From positions 930,001 to 994,000 of the forward strand of contig PUQB01000004.1 in assembly GCA_003024785.1 (NCBI GenBank): 64,000 nt of DNA. The letters are read 5' to 3'. Position 1 is the first letter of the stretch, and every line of letters begins with the position of its first letter. The stretch is from Selaginella tamariscina (taxonomy: Eukaryota; Streptophyta; Lycopodiopsida; Selaginellales; Selaginellaceae). The notes under the pieces are model-generated. The model worked only from the letters and a program-made list of their open reading frames with translations. It had not been told where the DNA came from and ran no database searches. This document shows positions 43,680 to 56,925 of the stretch, piece after piece. A program made the translations under genes and the position numbers.

Positions 43680-44290
43680 CCTTTAGTTAGATTTTGTTGC
43701 TTCTAAATTAAGAAAACAAAGGGTTTGTCGGCAAATTGTCTTGTATTTAGTTATGGGTGGATTAACAACATAACGATGCATTAAAGCTTCAACATATACT
43801 GAGAATTTAAAATTTTTGCAGGGAGAATTAGCTTCAACATTACATGATCTTCCACATAAACACTTACACTGCTAGTTTCTTTAAAATCTGGATAACGATT
43901 TAAAACTAGTGAAGAGAACATTTATTCTAAATTAATAGTGAGATGTCAAGATTCGTGCAGTTTACCTACTAAAATTTGTGATAGATTCTCACAAATTCTT
44001 TATGATAAGTTATATTCCTTTTGATGTAGCAAACAAATCTATTAAGCATCATACATGCCTTTAGCATGCTTCTTGTGTTGGTGTGAAGTCAACGACCACA
44101 CTGTCCTTTATAACAAAGGGCTCCATGAGCAGCAACTACATAGAGCAGACATAGCACTCTTTATACTCTGAATAATATTAGGTTTGATAGATAAGAATTC
44201 CATTTTGCTCTTCTCTAGAACGTTTGGGATGAGGTCCATGTTTGCGTCATAGTACTCTTCCAACCTCTTCTAGTCTCTTGTTGAGTTGAT
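43680..44290 (-). pseudogene. Relic exons with methyltransferase-like motif, third copy
   Basis: Same layout as 26,357-26,960, with additional indels (for example the Asp-Phe-Thr region near 44,090 has a 1-nt loss). Supports a common ancestral gene in all three copies. Confidence 0.3.
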
Positions 44291-46009
44291 AGTCCTTAAA
44301 TTCATACACATATTATGAGAAAGTCATGACCTACAATGAACCATGGGTGAATGAAGAAGCAATAACAAATAATGTTAAAATGTTTAAAAACTTAACTTCT
44401 GCCCATTTTCCATGAATTCGTGTTGCACATGAATGTTCCATAATCATGAAGTTAAAAAATTATTTTGTGAGGACATTACCAAAGTCAGATTACCAACCAA
44501 TCACAACAAATTAAAATGTGCGACTTTTATTATAAAAAAAATGTCAAGTGGCTGACATATGAATCATTACGTGCGAAAGTTGCATTGGCAAAGTGGTTTT
44601 TTTCCGAATGTGTATAGGGTTTTTTATAGCTTACATGATTTTTTAATGTGTTTTGATAGGGTTTAAATATATGTATTTTTGCAAACAAAACTCACATACA
44701 AAACTAAAAAAACAAAATGTGACTTTTGCATGTGACCATGCACATGTTAACCACTAGTTCTTTTTCATGGTTTTGTATACAACTTTTTCTAGTATTTTAT
44801 GTGATTTTTTATATTTGATATGACTTTTGTATATGTGTACATGTCTGATTTTATTACTTAACTTTCTAATATGATTTATTATATGTTTTTGATATGTGAT
44901 TTTCAGACATAGACTTTTGGTATTATTTTGAATCTGGTTTTAAGATAGTTTTTATATGTTTAATGATATAATTTTAAGAAGTGTTTATGAAAGTGATTTT
45001 TTATATTCTCAAAATACAAAAAGTTATTATAAAAACTTATTTCTTAAGCACAATTAATGAATTCCAAACATTCTTCTCTTAAGCTTTAATCACTTTAAGT
45101 AAACCATGTTATAATGATGAGTTAAGAACATGTAACAAAGCCTGTTGGGTTTTTATAATTACTTTAAAATTGAAAATACTTAATGCCTCAAAATTCTTTG
45201 TGTAACAATAGTTTTTAAGATTCAACAAGTTTATAGAATTTTTTCAAATAAACACTGTTGCATGAAATTGTTTATGCTCATCGTTAACATCCTTAAAATC
45301 AAAAGTGATTTCATTTATCTATGGAGAGGCATTTGGCACACATAGTTATATAAGATAATTGTCAGTACTTATATATATATATATATATAATGATTGTGTG
45401 TAAAACATATTTATGTATATTAGCACATATATGCATTTCTTAAATGTGTATGTTTATGTGAGCATATGAAAACATGTATATATACTTTCATCATGACTAT
45501 GTTTAATTCTTCTTTCTTGACTAGATGCATGTTGTTCAACTTATTTATATGACACATTTATTAAACAACATTTATTTAAGAATGTAAAAATATATATTTT
45601 ACCTTTATCAAAAGCCTTTTTGGTCATTTCTTTTCTATTCTCTCTCTCTCTTTTTTTTTTTTCCAAATGTTTGTTAATGCTCCTCATCCGGTGTGTTAGT
45701 GTTCATCTTCATTTTGCTTTTCTCAAATGTCTTCCAAGAGAAGTTGGAGTGGACTTAAAGGTTCCACATAATTATTCTCTGATTCCAATAATTACATACC
45801 AAATCAAAAAATTATAATAAAGTCATTCAAAAACTCTTATTTCAATGTCTTTATTCATTTTCACTTTTATGTCATCATCATTATTATTATACATGTTCTC
45901 CTTTGAAATTAAAATTTTATAATAGTACATTGTCATTTGCATAAAGATAAGAAGAGAAAGTTAATATAAATGAACATGTATTAAGATTGTGTTAACTATA
46001 AATAGGAGC

Positions 46010-46440
46010 ATGTATTTGTGGTTGTATGTGTGTGATGACATAGAGAGTAGACTATATATGGTGAAAGTTTTGGGTTTATAAGTGAGCTTGTTATTATTCT
46101 TTCTGTATTTGTGTTTGTGTGTGTGTGTGAGAGAGAGGGAGATTGTGTGTGTGCATGAGAGAGAGAGTTTGTATATGAGCATGGGGTTGTATTTGTGTGT
46201 GTGATTAGAGAGAGAGAAGATTGTGTGTTTACATGCATTGATAAAATCTTGTGTTTGCTTGTGTGTGATTAGAAAGAGAAAAAAGAATGTGTGTTTGCAT
46301 GCATTTGTGTGTGTGAGAGAGAAAAAAAAAGAGAGAGAAGATTGTGTGTTTCTTTGTGTGTATGTTTGTGAGAAGATTGTGTATTTGTATCCGTTTGTGT
46401 GCATGTGTGAGAGAGAGAGAGAAAGGGATTGTGCGTTTTG
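46010..46440. repeat. TG/AG microsatellite, third copy
   Basis: Counterpart of 28,690-29,215. A long (TA)n run follows at about 46,981-47,025. Confidence 0.85.
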
Positions 46441-46977
46441 CAATGAAGATGTTGTCAATCTACTCTACCACACAAAAGAGTGCCTTCACCTCCAATGTTC
46501 TCTTTTACTAGTTGTTCAAAGAAGTTTTTTTAAAACCTCACTTGCCCTTCTTGTTAATCGCTTATCCAAAAAGGCAACTAATTATACTGGAGAGAAATCC
46601 TTGAACTTCTTTATTGTTATTTCACTAACATCCATGAAAGACAAAGATATGTTGTTAAAGTATGTCTAGAGGTGCACAGGGAAACATTGTTGCTAAGATA
46701 GATTGGCGATTGAGGCTATAAATGGAGTTGTGCAAATCCTTGCTCTTCTTGTTGAAATCGTTACCTTTGGACAAAATGAAGACAAGCCGTGAATGGAGCT
46801 GCACAAACCCTAGTTATGAAGCTGAAATTGTTGCTCTTAAACACAACGAAGAGAGGCTACAAATAGGTATGTACAAAGCACAAACTCTTGCAGAGCCCTA
46901 AATCATTGACAAAGTTATATTATATACATTTGCATATATATATAATATAAATAAAACTTATAAATATAAATAGATAA

Positions 46978-47030
<53 letters not shown>

Positions 47031-47234
47031 TAATACATTTATATATACAAAGCATAATCAAATTTAAACATAATAAATGTATTGTCAAGATATGTGAACT
47101 TACAACAAGTATTTAATTGGAGTGATTATGGATACACATGATAATCTTTGATAGCACTGTAACAAGTAGTTCTTTACTCATTGTGATGGCAATAGATTGT
47201 CACTATCTTTGACTTTAAGTAAGTGCATAGACAT

Positions 47235-47951
47235 TGTCAAAGGAAAATCACTCAAGGACTTGTATGTTTGGGACTTGATGGCTTTAGCGAATGATCACAC
47301 ACATTAAGAAAAGAAAAGAAAAGAAAAGAAAAGAGAAAACATAAGATGAAACTCATGACACAAAAGGTACACTAACTAATTTTTATATTTCATTATAAAA
47401 GCACACATAAAACAATATAATTCATCACACCTATTTACAAAGTAAGAAAAAAAAAAAAAACTTTATATAATGATTTATTTATATATCTCTCCTTATATCC
47501 TATATATGTTTTAAAACCTTTGAGCCTTGGTTCCTTATATACCCAAAATAATATAAAGAATGCATGTAGGTTAGGGTGTAATATAGGGTGTAAGAAGGGG
47601 TTACATAAGAATAATGATAGGGGGTTATGGAAGAAGGGGTTTGACCCATAAATGGTGGGGTTATGGAAGAAGGTGACTTGACATAAATGATGGGGGTTAT
47701 GGAAGAGGTGACTTTGACTTTGACTTGAAGGTGACAAGGAAGGTGCATGGAAAAAGACAAAGAAAATGTGCATGGTCAAAGCAGCACTAACTATATACAT
47801 TAACATAATAATGTTGATTAGTTTGACTATGCATGAAAAGACAAAGAAGGGAATAATAAAGTGAAATAGAGACGTATAAATACAAGTAGAAACTAGTCCA
47901 CTACATGCATACCAGGGACTACCAAGGTGATGGTCCAAATTTTCCGTGACA
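47235..47951 (-). repeat. Element B 3' LTR
   Basis: TGTCAC...TTTGACA on the minus strand, next to the purine tract GGGTGGGATTTA. Aligned with 53,521-54,140, 30,027-30,796 and 19,620-20,338. Confidence 0.82.
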
Positions 47952-48726
47952 TAAATCCCACCCAAACAACACGCATTGCCATGCGATGTGGGTTGTTTGA
48001 AAAGTGGTAGCTACTGCCAAACATTTAACATGTAACCATTAACCCAAGTGCCATGTTATTCTCCAAAAAGATATGACCATTCTTATAAGCCTTCACAATG
48101 ATGAAAGGTCCATCCCATCTTGGTAAGAACTTCTTTGAAAAGGTCTTATCAATCGACTATCATATCGCATTACTAAATCACCCACATGTACTGGTTATTC
48201 TCGAATCTTTTTATTAATTTGGCCTTCCACTTTGCTGCATTGCCTCCACAAAGTTGCAAGGCTTGTCTTTATGATTCATCCATGCTCTCCAACTGAACCA
48301 GCCTTGCTGTAAGTCCTCACCATCTCCAAGCCCATGCTTAATGCTAACGCAAGCTTGGTATCTCTAACTCAATTGGGTATTGCTTCTATACCATAAACTA
48401 ATTGAAATGGTGTGTACCTAGTAGCAACTTTGTGTGTTGTCCTAAAAGCCCAAAGTGTTACCAGTAACCACTTGTCCAATCCTTCTTATGATCCACTGCA
48501 AGCTTAGCTAATATATTGCACAACACTCCATTCGTTCGTTCCACCAGTCCATTAGCTTAGGGTAATAACTTGTTGATTTCGTCGTGTGATGGACAATTGA
48601 GAAAGAAGAAGCTCCACCACTTCATTATAGAAATGAGAATCATGATTGTTATATCTCTAATGGACACCCAAACCTAGTGACAATGTTTTAGATGATGAAA
48701 TTTGTTGCAATCTCCTTGGTATAAGC

Positions 48727-49629
48727 TTAAACAGAGATTGCTTCCACCCACTTTGTGAAATAGTCAGTACTCACAATAATGTATCTCTTTTGAGAAAAAG
48801 CCACTAGCAAGGGACCAATAAAGTATATTCCCCACTTCTCAAATGGACTTGTTAGTAAAATAGGATGCAAAGGTCCCTTGCATAACACTCTTCTCCCAAA
48901 AGCCTGGCAAACTTGACAAGTCCAACACCACTCCTTATTATCCTTAAAGAGGGTCAGCCAAACATAACCTACATTGACTATCTTCATGGAAGTATAGTAT
49001 CCGCCACAAAATCCTTCATGGCATTGCTCCATGATATGTTTTCTCTTTTGACAACCCATCGCTCATCCAACCACACCATCTTGCCCTATCCTATAAAGTA
49101 ACTCACTCATCACCATATTGGGTCGAGATTGTCGCATGATCTTCTTCTTCTGGGTTGTTATACAACCTTCTAAAAACTTCTCATCCATCAAGAAATTGTA
49201 GACTTCTTGATAATCCTCCATGTCAGGTAAAAGAGCACAAACCTTTAAGAGATAATGGAACTTCTTAATGTCACCTTGGTCCAACATTTTTACTAGACCC
49301 GCTCTTGTGTTATTCTTATGTTGAAACTCAAAATCTTACTCAACCAAGGTCGTGATCCACCTAGAAAACTTCCCTATGAGCCTTGTTGACAATGTACTTA
49401 AGTGTTGCATTTTGATTAGAAAAACAAAGTGGAGCCCCCACAAGTAATACTTTAATTTCTCCACTACATATATGATTGCTGCTACTTGCTTCTCCAACAT
49501 TGGGTAGTTGAGCTTTGGTTTTGTAATTGCCTTCCTGTATAATAAACAGGAAACAAGTATTCGATTGTCCCCTTCTACATCAGGATCACAGTGATCGAAA
49601 CTTACAACGCTAAGATTGACATAAAACAA
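48727..49629 (-). pseudogene. Element B integrase zinc/core and RNase H remnants
   Basis: 48,727-49,059: CRTC-like CWTCQVCQAFGRRVLCKG, WGIYFIGPLLVAFSQKRYII. 49,063-49,287: linker (MLDQGDIKKFHYLLKVCALL). 49,336-49,629: RNase H part (LEKQVAAIIYVVEKLKYYLW; TRLIGKFSRWITTLVE). Frames separated by stops. Confidence 0.78.
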
Positions 49630-49749
49630 CTCTTCTCATTTAGGTGCCACCAAAATTGGATGTGACCTTGGTGCAATCTTGAACTTCTCAAATGATGTTT
49701 GACATGAAGATGTCCATTGAAATGCAACTCCCTTGCGAAGTAGTTGGTT

Positions 49750-50290
49750 CAACGGATATGATCTATGTGAATCCCTCCACAAATCTACGGTAGTACCTTG
49801 CCAACCCTACAAACTTCCGTACCTCCTTGACACAAGTCGGAGCTAGCAACATGAGTAGCTTGTCCACCTCAGCTCAATGCCATCCTTTGAGATCACATGT
49901 CCCACTAAGGTGCCCTTAGTACTACCAATCTGACATTTTTTTGGGTTCAAGCATCCTTTTGCATCATCCATCCTCTAGAATCTTAGTTGTACCTTCTCCA
50001 AGTGGTTCATCCTATCACTATAAATGCAAAAGTCATCGAGGTAAACCCTAATAAATGAATCAAGATATGGTTTAAACACCTTGTTCATCAATTGTTAAAA
50101 TGTTGCTAGAGCATTTGTGAGTTCAAACGCCATCACCCTATAAGTGAAGATTCCCCATGGTGTAGTAAATGTGGTCTTCAACTGGTCCTCCTCTTGAATC
50201 CTGACTTGGAAATACCCAGAGTACCCATCACAAAATGTGTACATCTCATGCCATGTCACTTCATCTAGTATCTCATCCATGAAAGGAATG
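49750..50290 (-). pseudogene. Element B reverse transcriptase remnant
   Basis: Open part 50,095-50,280 (MYTFCDGYSGYFQVRIQEED; GIFTYRVMAFELTNALATF). Downstream in another frame VYLDDFCIYSDRMNHLEKVQ, the catalytic box, then a GHVISKDGI-like block. Confidence 0.78.
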
Positions 50291-51984
50291 GGGTGATGAT
50301 CTCAATGTGTACCATCATTGAATCGTTTGAAGTTGACACAAACTCGCCACTTACCATTTTTCTTTGAGGCTACCACCACGAGAGAAACCCAATCTGAGTC
50401 CACCTTAAAAATAAAGTTTGAATGCTGTAAACTATGCTTTATTTCAAAAGACCCATTCTATAAGCCTTTTGTGCAACTCCCCTCGTACCTAGTTTAAGTG
50501 GGATCTCATGTTGCACAATCCACTTGACAAAGTTCCTCATATGATGTCGTAAACAACTTGGGGAACTTCAATAACATGCCCAGGTATTAATCATTCTCCT
50601 CAAGAGTCAAACTTGGACTAAGCATCCTCTCCAAAAAAGCTCAACGCTCCACTCTCTTTGCCTCAAACTTGTTGCCACTACTTACTTCCTGCCCCTTTTT
50701 AACAACCCTTACTACCCCTCCTTGAGCCTCCTACTCATGGGTGAGTTCTTGATCATATACCTCATGTCTTTCGTGAGGCTCCACACGCATAGCAACCTTA
50801 GGAATTGCCTTGAGAGCATACAACTCCTTCTCCTTTGCTCACTCTCAGAATCCGAGGTTGTCACCTTGCTATTACTGTTAGAGTTATATTCCCACTAGAA
50901 GATGACTCCTTATCTACAACCTTTGTTATGTTCTCCTTGATTACTATTGTCACTCGTCTTGACTTATGATAAGTAGTCATCTCTCCCTTTTCTTAGCATT
51001 AACCTTATAAATCCAAGGTCAACCTAAAATCATAGGATAATTATGTGCACCCTATCGTAGTTGCATGATATGCACATCTATAAAGGTAGTTATCTTGTGC
51101 ATTGTGATTAGCAAGTCAATAATCATTCTTACATGTTAATCATCTGCCACCCTAATCTTCCAATTCGATGGTTGGTTGCACATGAGACCAAGTTTCTCCA
51201 TCAACTAGCTACTCATGACATTGATCTTTGCACCACCATCTATTAGAACACATTGCACACACATTCCATCTAGCACCACATTCACAATTGGTGCCACGGC
51301 ATTTATATCAATCTCTTGTTATCACCTATACATTCCACATCACTTCATCCTCACCACTAGGACATACCTTCTTTGCATGAGTATTAATTCCTTGTTGAAG
51401 CTCCCTTTTCAAGCTTGGGCATTTCGACAATAACTGTGCAACTGTAATGTTGGCATGAGCATCTCCTAAATCCTTGACAATTGAATACTCCTGTCCCTTG
51501 CCAATCCCCATATCATGTATACCAACCTTACATTGTGGCTTGATGCCTTCTTTTCTTTTCTTCTTACTTGCACGTGTCTCCATTGACTCAGGTTGCTCAG
51601 CTTGTTGCTCTCTCTAGCTCTCTTAAGACCTAAGAGACCCAAGTTACCTTGCTCGATTATTAACTTCACCAAATAAACACTAGGTTGGTCCCTCTATTGT
51701 GGTGCAAGAGTTAGTTGAGGTTTTTGAAGACACTCATTTGCATAGTGTCCCACCTGTTTACATGTAAAATTGTTGTCGTCGTGGTTGTTGAAATTTGGTG
51801 GCATAGTGACCTTGTTGTTTACAAATGTAACAAGTGACATTAGCTTAATCCCTAGGTGGCCTTGGGTCCCGTCAACTTTGCTTAAAGTAAATGCAACTTA
51901 AGCTCATCAAGAGTCGAGGTCAATATGGTAATACTACTCTCTAACTCAAATGATTTGACTAAAATGGTTGCAGGAATCACAACT

Positions 51985-52596
51985 TTAAGTGTTTGTAGAA
52001 TTGGCCAACCTTGGTTGTGGTGCTCCCATTAAGATTGAGGCTTCATCAGGATCCATGAGAAGTGCTTTCTTTTTCATAACAATCTTCACAACTTCATGTA
52101 AATTACTAGGCTCTTTGTTCTTTACCTTCTGGCATAATCCTGGCTTCAATTCAATAACAAACTTATTAAACACTAACGCATTTATCTCGACAGTTGGCTT
52201 GGACTCCTCGGATGCATCCTCCAATCCTTCAGAGGCCCTCCACTCCAAATTGCTTTGTAGCTTACATTGGAGCTCTAACACATGCTCACTGAATGCCTTC
52301 ACACTCTCTTCTTCACTTTGCCTCAATTGATCCAATTGGTTCATGACCTCATCCAATGTCTTTGGCTTTCCATACTCTTCTAGAAAAGCCTCACTCAACC
52401 TCTCCCAACTAGCCTTAACATCACTAATTTGACGCTCAAACCACTTTAATGCTCCATCCTTCAGAAATGATGGTAGAAGTTCTATCCAAGCAGTAAAACT
52501 TTTATCTCCATTCGAAATGCATGCTCGCTTAAATGAACGTAAATACCGATCTATATTCTCATTTTGCAAACCATGATATACTTGAATAGACACCAT
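51985..52596 (-). CDS. Element B gag
   Basis: 203-codon open frame with a retrotransposon gag core: YHGLQNENIDRYLRSFKRAC, LPSFLKDGALKWFERQISD, WERLSEAFLEEYGKPKT and a Leu-rich tail. The downstream knuckle region (51,700-51,850) shows CYICKQQGHYATKF and CKQVGHYANEC, each lacking one Cys, and a stop. Confidence 0.8.
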   Translation of the reverse strand: MVSIQVYHGLQNENIDRYLRSFKRACISNGDKSFTAWIELLPSFLKDGALKWFERQISDVKASWERLSEAFLEEYGKPKTLDEVMNQLDQLRQSEEESVKAFSEHVLELQCKLQSNLEWRASEGLEDASEESKPTVEINALVFNKFVIELKPGLCQKVKNKEPSNLHEVVKIVMKKKALLMDPDEASILMGAPQPRLANSTNT

Positions 52597-53520
52597 CTTT
52601 ACAAGTGTAAAAATGGCAAAGGTTTCACCTGATTACAAGTAGATGAAGAGATGTCACTTTGACGAGGCAATGCCCCCCTTTGTGCAAGCTGACCAACCTT
52701 TAAATTCACTCTTCAAGAAATGTGCTTTATCTCAAAAGTGTCGAACCTCCTTTTAAGTTCTTGAACATGCTTAGAAAGCACACAATTCATGCTTTCTCAC
52801 TTTCCATTGACCTTGCACTTAGTTCATCACTAACTTAGAGTCACCAATTGTAGCCACGTTCTTTACTCCTTGTCTCCTTGCCTCCTTCAATCCTCAAATC
52901 AATGTAAAACTCTACTTGATTGCAAGAATTAGCACTAGAAGTTCGTTAAGAAATTTTGATTCGCTTCTCTATTGGCTCAGTTAACACGACCCCTACACTT
53001 GCAACTTGTTTCTTTGGCTTGTATGCTCCATCAAGATTGACTTGCCACATTAACAAGTACAACCGAACCTCTCACAACGCATGTAATACTCTTGCTTTAC
53101 TAAACTCCACACTCTACAAGATTCCCAAAGACTTGGATGAATCCAACGAGATATTGTTACGATTGCAATGTGAGGATCAATGTATAGAATATCCATACAC
53201 AAACAATGTGCCTCATCAATATCACCACTATCGCATGGGTGACAAATCTTGATCCATGCTCAGTTTACCTCTCACCTCCTCAAAAGCACATTCGCAATTG
53301 CAAGTTGTAATCCAAAATTGAATTTTTCAAAATCCCATGCCTGAACAACCACCAACTTGTTATTTAAAGCAAAGTCATGTGGATGCTCAAAACAACACTT
53401 CAATATTGATTTTGAAGAGACCTTGGAAGTTGAAAAAACCTTCTCCAAAAAGAACATTCGGACTCATGAAAATTCATAAACAACGCACATTACTATTCCA
53501 CTCTCACCGCACCAAAAACA

Positions 53521-54140
53521 TGTTGAAGGAAAATCACTTGAGGACTCGTATGTTTGGGACTTGATGGCTTTAGTGATAACACATCATAATAGTCCTTGCT
53601 AATGATCACACACTGAAGAAAAGAAAAGAAAAGAGAAAGGAAAAGGAAAACATAAGATGAAACTCATGACACAAAAGATACACTAATTATTTTATCATAA
53701 AAGCACACACAAAACAATATAATCTCATTATACATATTCATAAAGTAAGAAAAGAAAAGAAGATTGAGACAATTTATTTATTTATATCTCTCTCCTCTAT
53801 ATCCCTTGGTTCCTTATATACCCAAAATAATATAAAAAATGCATATAAGGTAGGGTAGGGGTGTAAGATGGGGGTTACATAAAAATAATGGTAAGGGGTT
53901 ATGGAAGAAGGTGGGTGTGATCCATAAGTGATGGGGGTTATGGAAGAAAGTTGACTTGACCCATAAATGGTGGGGGGTTATGGAAGAAGGTGACTTGACT
54001 TTGACTTGGAAGGTGCATGGAAAAAGACAGAAATTGTGCATGTTTAAAGCAAACACTAACTATATGCATTAACATAATAATGTTGAATAGTTTGACCATG
54101 CAGGAGAAGACAAAGAAAGGGTCCAAATTTTCCCATTACA
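53521..54140 (-). repeat. Element B 5' LTR, internally deleted
   Basis: 620 bp. Compared with the 3' LTR it lacks about 80 bp near its start (GACAAAGAAAGGGTCCAAAT bridges the gap). The first bases read TGTAAT instead of TGTCAC. The sequence just inside starts TTTTTGGTGCGG, a possible primer-binding site; tRNA not identified. Confidence 0.72.
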
Positions 54141-54526
54141 ACGTAAAAAATAATTATAAATTTAGTTGTAGAAAACCTCATATTTAAACATATGATTTAT
54201 GTAGTACCTCGTGGTGTTTAACTTAGGTTTTTTCATGGTCTCGATTGTTTGTCGGTATGTCGTGCAATACTTTGAACTCAACTTCCATTTTTATAACCTC
54301 AAATACCTCCAACTTCACCATAATTAAACATGTCATCAAATATATGTCCTCGTGCAATTGAGTGTTCTAAGATCGTTGTATGCTTATTTCCATTTAGAAT
54401 TTATAGTTCTTTACAAAGCCTTAAAGTTATATCCAGTAAATCTTTTGTCCATTCATGGGTCATACTAAAGTTATATAGTATTGTTGTAATTTGCGATAAT
54501 AGTTTAACTTGCTTGAAAATTAATGG
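54141..54526. other. AT-rich DNA between elements B and C; nothing recognised
   Basis: One 80-codon plus-strand frame (54,330-54,572) crosses into the next LTR and has no recognisable content. Confidence 0.4.
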
Positions 54527-55480
54527 TGTAATAGTTTTCTATTATGACTCGACCCTTTACTTTGGGGTTTGACTGTTGTTACCTACTGAGTTGTGTGACA
54601 AACCCTAAATGTAATAGGAAACATGACTGCTTAGTGCACTTGGGTATCTGGTAATGGTCCAGCCGGGTGTCATTAAATATTTGCAAGAAACTCTAGTCAA
54701 AGTTAGAACTTACCTTCTAAAAAAATTCTTCCCCGGTTTGACGTTACCATTTAGGTTCCTCAAGAGTAGCTTGTCAAAAAGGGTTAGGGACACACCTAGG
54801 GTTGACCTAACCCTATGGTTGCTCTAACCCCATGCCCTAATACTAGGTTGGGTTAGTACATCTCATTTCATTAAGGGCTAGCATTCCGTGCCAGCCCACT
54901 TACTCAATTAGGAAAAAAGGGGGGGGGGGGTTCGTCACATAAATAAGGTAGAATATATGTATTAAGAGTTCATGGGTTCAAAAGAGAGTTCGTTTTCTTT
55001 TACCGATGCAAACTAAGCTTGTGTCGTCAAGGCACAACTCTCCATTGTGCCGCCTTAACTTCCACACGACAAGGGTACATCCCACCTTCAGGTTAGCCTA
55101 TTCTTATCGTTAGCAGGATTTTGCCCTTATGATCGGGTACATCACGTCTAAGGAGTTAGTCAATTCTTGGGACTGTTAACCCACTCGCAAGCCTGAAAGG
55201 ATTGCTCAAGTTCACATTCTGCAAAACTAATGAATAAGGCCTTGCTCCAGCTGCCTCATCCACGCCAAGCTAGGAACTATACTCACAGCTCGGCTTGCCC
55301 ACACATTCTGACTCACAAGGTGAGCCTAGACCGTGGACTTGGCCAACTAGGGGTATGAGTTCCTAAGTGACGGGTTCTTAACACATGTACTTTACTAGAT
55401 ATAGTGGGGGTCTTTAGAGAGAGATTCCAGGGTTGGCATCTGGCAAGCCGCCTTCATGGCACCAAGTAGAAACTTTGACA
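54527..55480 (+). repeat. Element C 5' LTR
   Basis: 954 bp. The same family as the 1,664-bp solo LTR at 20,391-22,054, with matching ends and a shared early part, but about 700 bp shorter internally. A poly-G tract lies at about 54,919-54,930. Confidence 0.82.
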
Positions 55481-56880
55481 ATTGGTATTAGAGCGAGGTC
55501 TCTACAATCAGTAGGACTGCCTTAAGTCATAAGGTGTTTTAGTGTTTAGATAACTTTAAATTCTTAATCTACTTTATCACTTTCGGTTGACATGTTTGTA
55601 TTCTGCACAAAGAGTTATCCTTTGAGTTATCAATCTTCAAAGAACACTTGCTCAACGAGTCGGCGTGAGATTTTAGGTATGTCCTAAAATCTTGTGCTAG
55701 TTTAAGCTGATGTGGTGTGAATATACACCTTGTGCAAGGTGTTTCCAACTTAGTATTGAAAATATTCCAAGCATATTCTTTGAGTGTTGAAACTAGGGTT
55801 CAATATGATGAGCAAAAGAAAGCAACTAGAGCTTGAGGTAGAGAGGGTTGGCTCAAAATGAGGAGATGGATGAAGCTGACCAAGGTCAACCCCCTAGGGT
55901 TAGACAACGACCTGATTGGTGGGAAATAATGATGGATGCTCTAAATGAACTTCAAGAGGATTTTTTGGGTTGAACGATTGAATCGGTAATGTTGTTGATT
56001 GAATTTCAGTGGTTACCACATTACCAGATGTTCCGCAACCAGACACACGAAGAAAGAAGAAAAAGCATGATTCAGAGTTAGGTTTCTCTAAATTAAATTC
56101 TTCGGCAGATGAAGGTGGTAGTGGTCCTAGTAAATTCAAGCCAATCAAGCCTTTGGATTTTATTTGGATGACTGATTATACGATATGGAAAGTTATTTTG
56201 AGACTACTTCCGTGAAAAGATAGAAAGGGTTGTGTGTGCCAAATAATTTCTCAAAAGAGAAGTTAAGACTTGGTGGCAGATTGTTGAAGGTGAATGTGGA
56301 TACAGAAATAGATGAAAACACATAAAAAAGAAGATCAAAAAGCAGTATATGCTACCTTGAGTTGCAATTACGTGCTGATTTAACAACTTGTAAACAAAGA
56401 GTTTGGGGAAACCCAGTGGACCATGTTTACCAATTCAAAAGTGTACGGCATTTGGTTTCAAATATGAGCGATGATGAAGTTTGAAGTTGCTTCCACAACG
56501 AGCCACGGATGGTGGATTCTACCATGAAAGCCAGAATTATAGTAACTTGGCTGTTGACAGGACTATCCACTTACAAAAACCACTATGTTAAGTTGATGTT
56601 AGTGGCATTCAAGACTATGAAAAATAGTGGTTTAGAAAGTGAAGACCATAGTGTAAATGAATGTGAAGATTTGACCATGATATACAATGTGATAGTAGAG
56701 TAGCTTCAAAAGTAGCAAGTAGTTGCACAACTCATGGTGTTTTTCATAATGGATTTGAATTGTACAATGTTATGAAATGAATAGTGGATATTTGAACACA
56801 AATGGCAACATAAACATAATGGATATATTGTTTGAATTTCAAACATGAATATATACTATACTTCATAGAAAGGAACCAAA
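54527..56880 (+). mobile_element. Element C: 5' LTR, primer-binding site and gag region, 3'-truncated
   Basis: LTR 54,527-55,480 (TGTAATAG...TTTGACA) is followed by TGGTATTAGAGC at 55,483-55,494. This is one mismatch from the tRNA-iMet primer-binding site TGGTATCAGAGC common in plant LTR elements. Next comes degenerate gag: 55,860-56,215 (WMTDYTIWKVI; DTRRKKKKHDSELGF) and 56,509-56,703 (IIVTWLLTGLSTYKNHYV). No pol and no 3' LTR. The element fades out before about 56,880, where another gene's 3' end begins. Confidence 0.78.
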
Positions 56881-56925
56881 GTGGCTTTCATGGATGGAAA
56901 ACTATACACCAAATTCTAAAGTCTA

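Larger units (their letters stand above)
43171..49503. repeat. Third copy of the inner arm segment, direct repeat of 25,888-32,323
   Basis: Collinear with the right arm from TTTAAAATTAAAAAGTTTAA (43,17x) to CAACATTGG (49,503). It includes the relic exons, microsatellite, element B LTR and integrase/RNase H end. At 49,503 the right arm switches to PPR, whereas this copy continues as uninterrupted element B. It therefore preserves the original arrangement. Divergence from the arms by eye is several percent, with many indels. Confidence 0.88.
47235..54140 (-). mobile_element. Element B: full-length Ty3/gypsy retrotransposon, heavily decayed
   Basis: LTRs at 47,235-47,951 and 53,521-54,140. Minus-strand order: leader, gag (51,985-52,596), knuckle region (about 51,700-51,850), protease (about 51,200-51,260), RT (about 49,750-50,290), RNase H (49,336-49,629), integrase (about 48,000-49,060), purine tract, 3' LTR. 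Many stops and shifts indicate an old insertion. The DGGAKINVMS protease and YLDDFCIYSD RT box fit the OTA branch. The 5' LTR has lost about 80 bp. I found no matching target duplication. Confidence 0.85.

Noticed and set aside
53521..54140. Target-site duplication for element B
   Set aside because: Flanks of the two LTRs (ACGTA versus GACAT side) do not match; none claimed.
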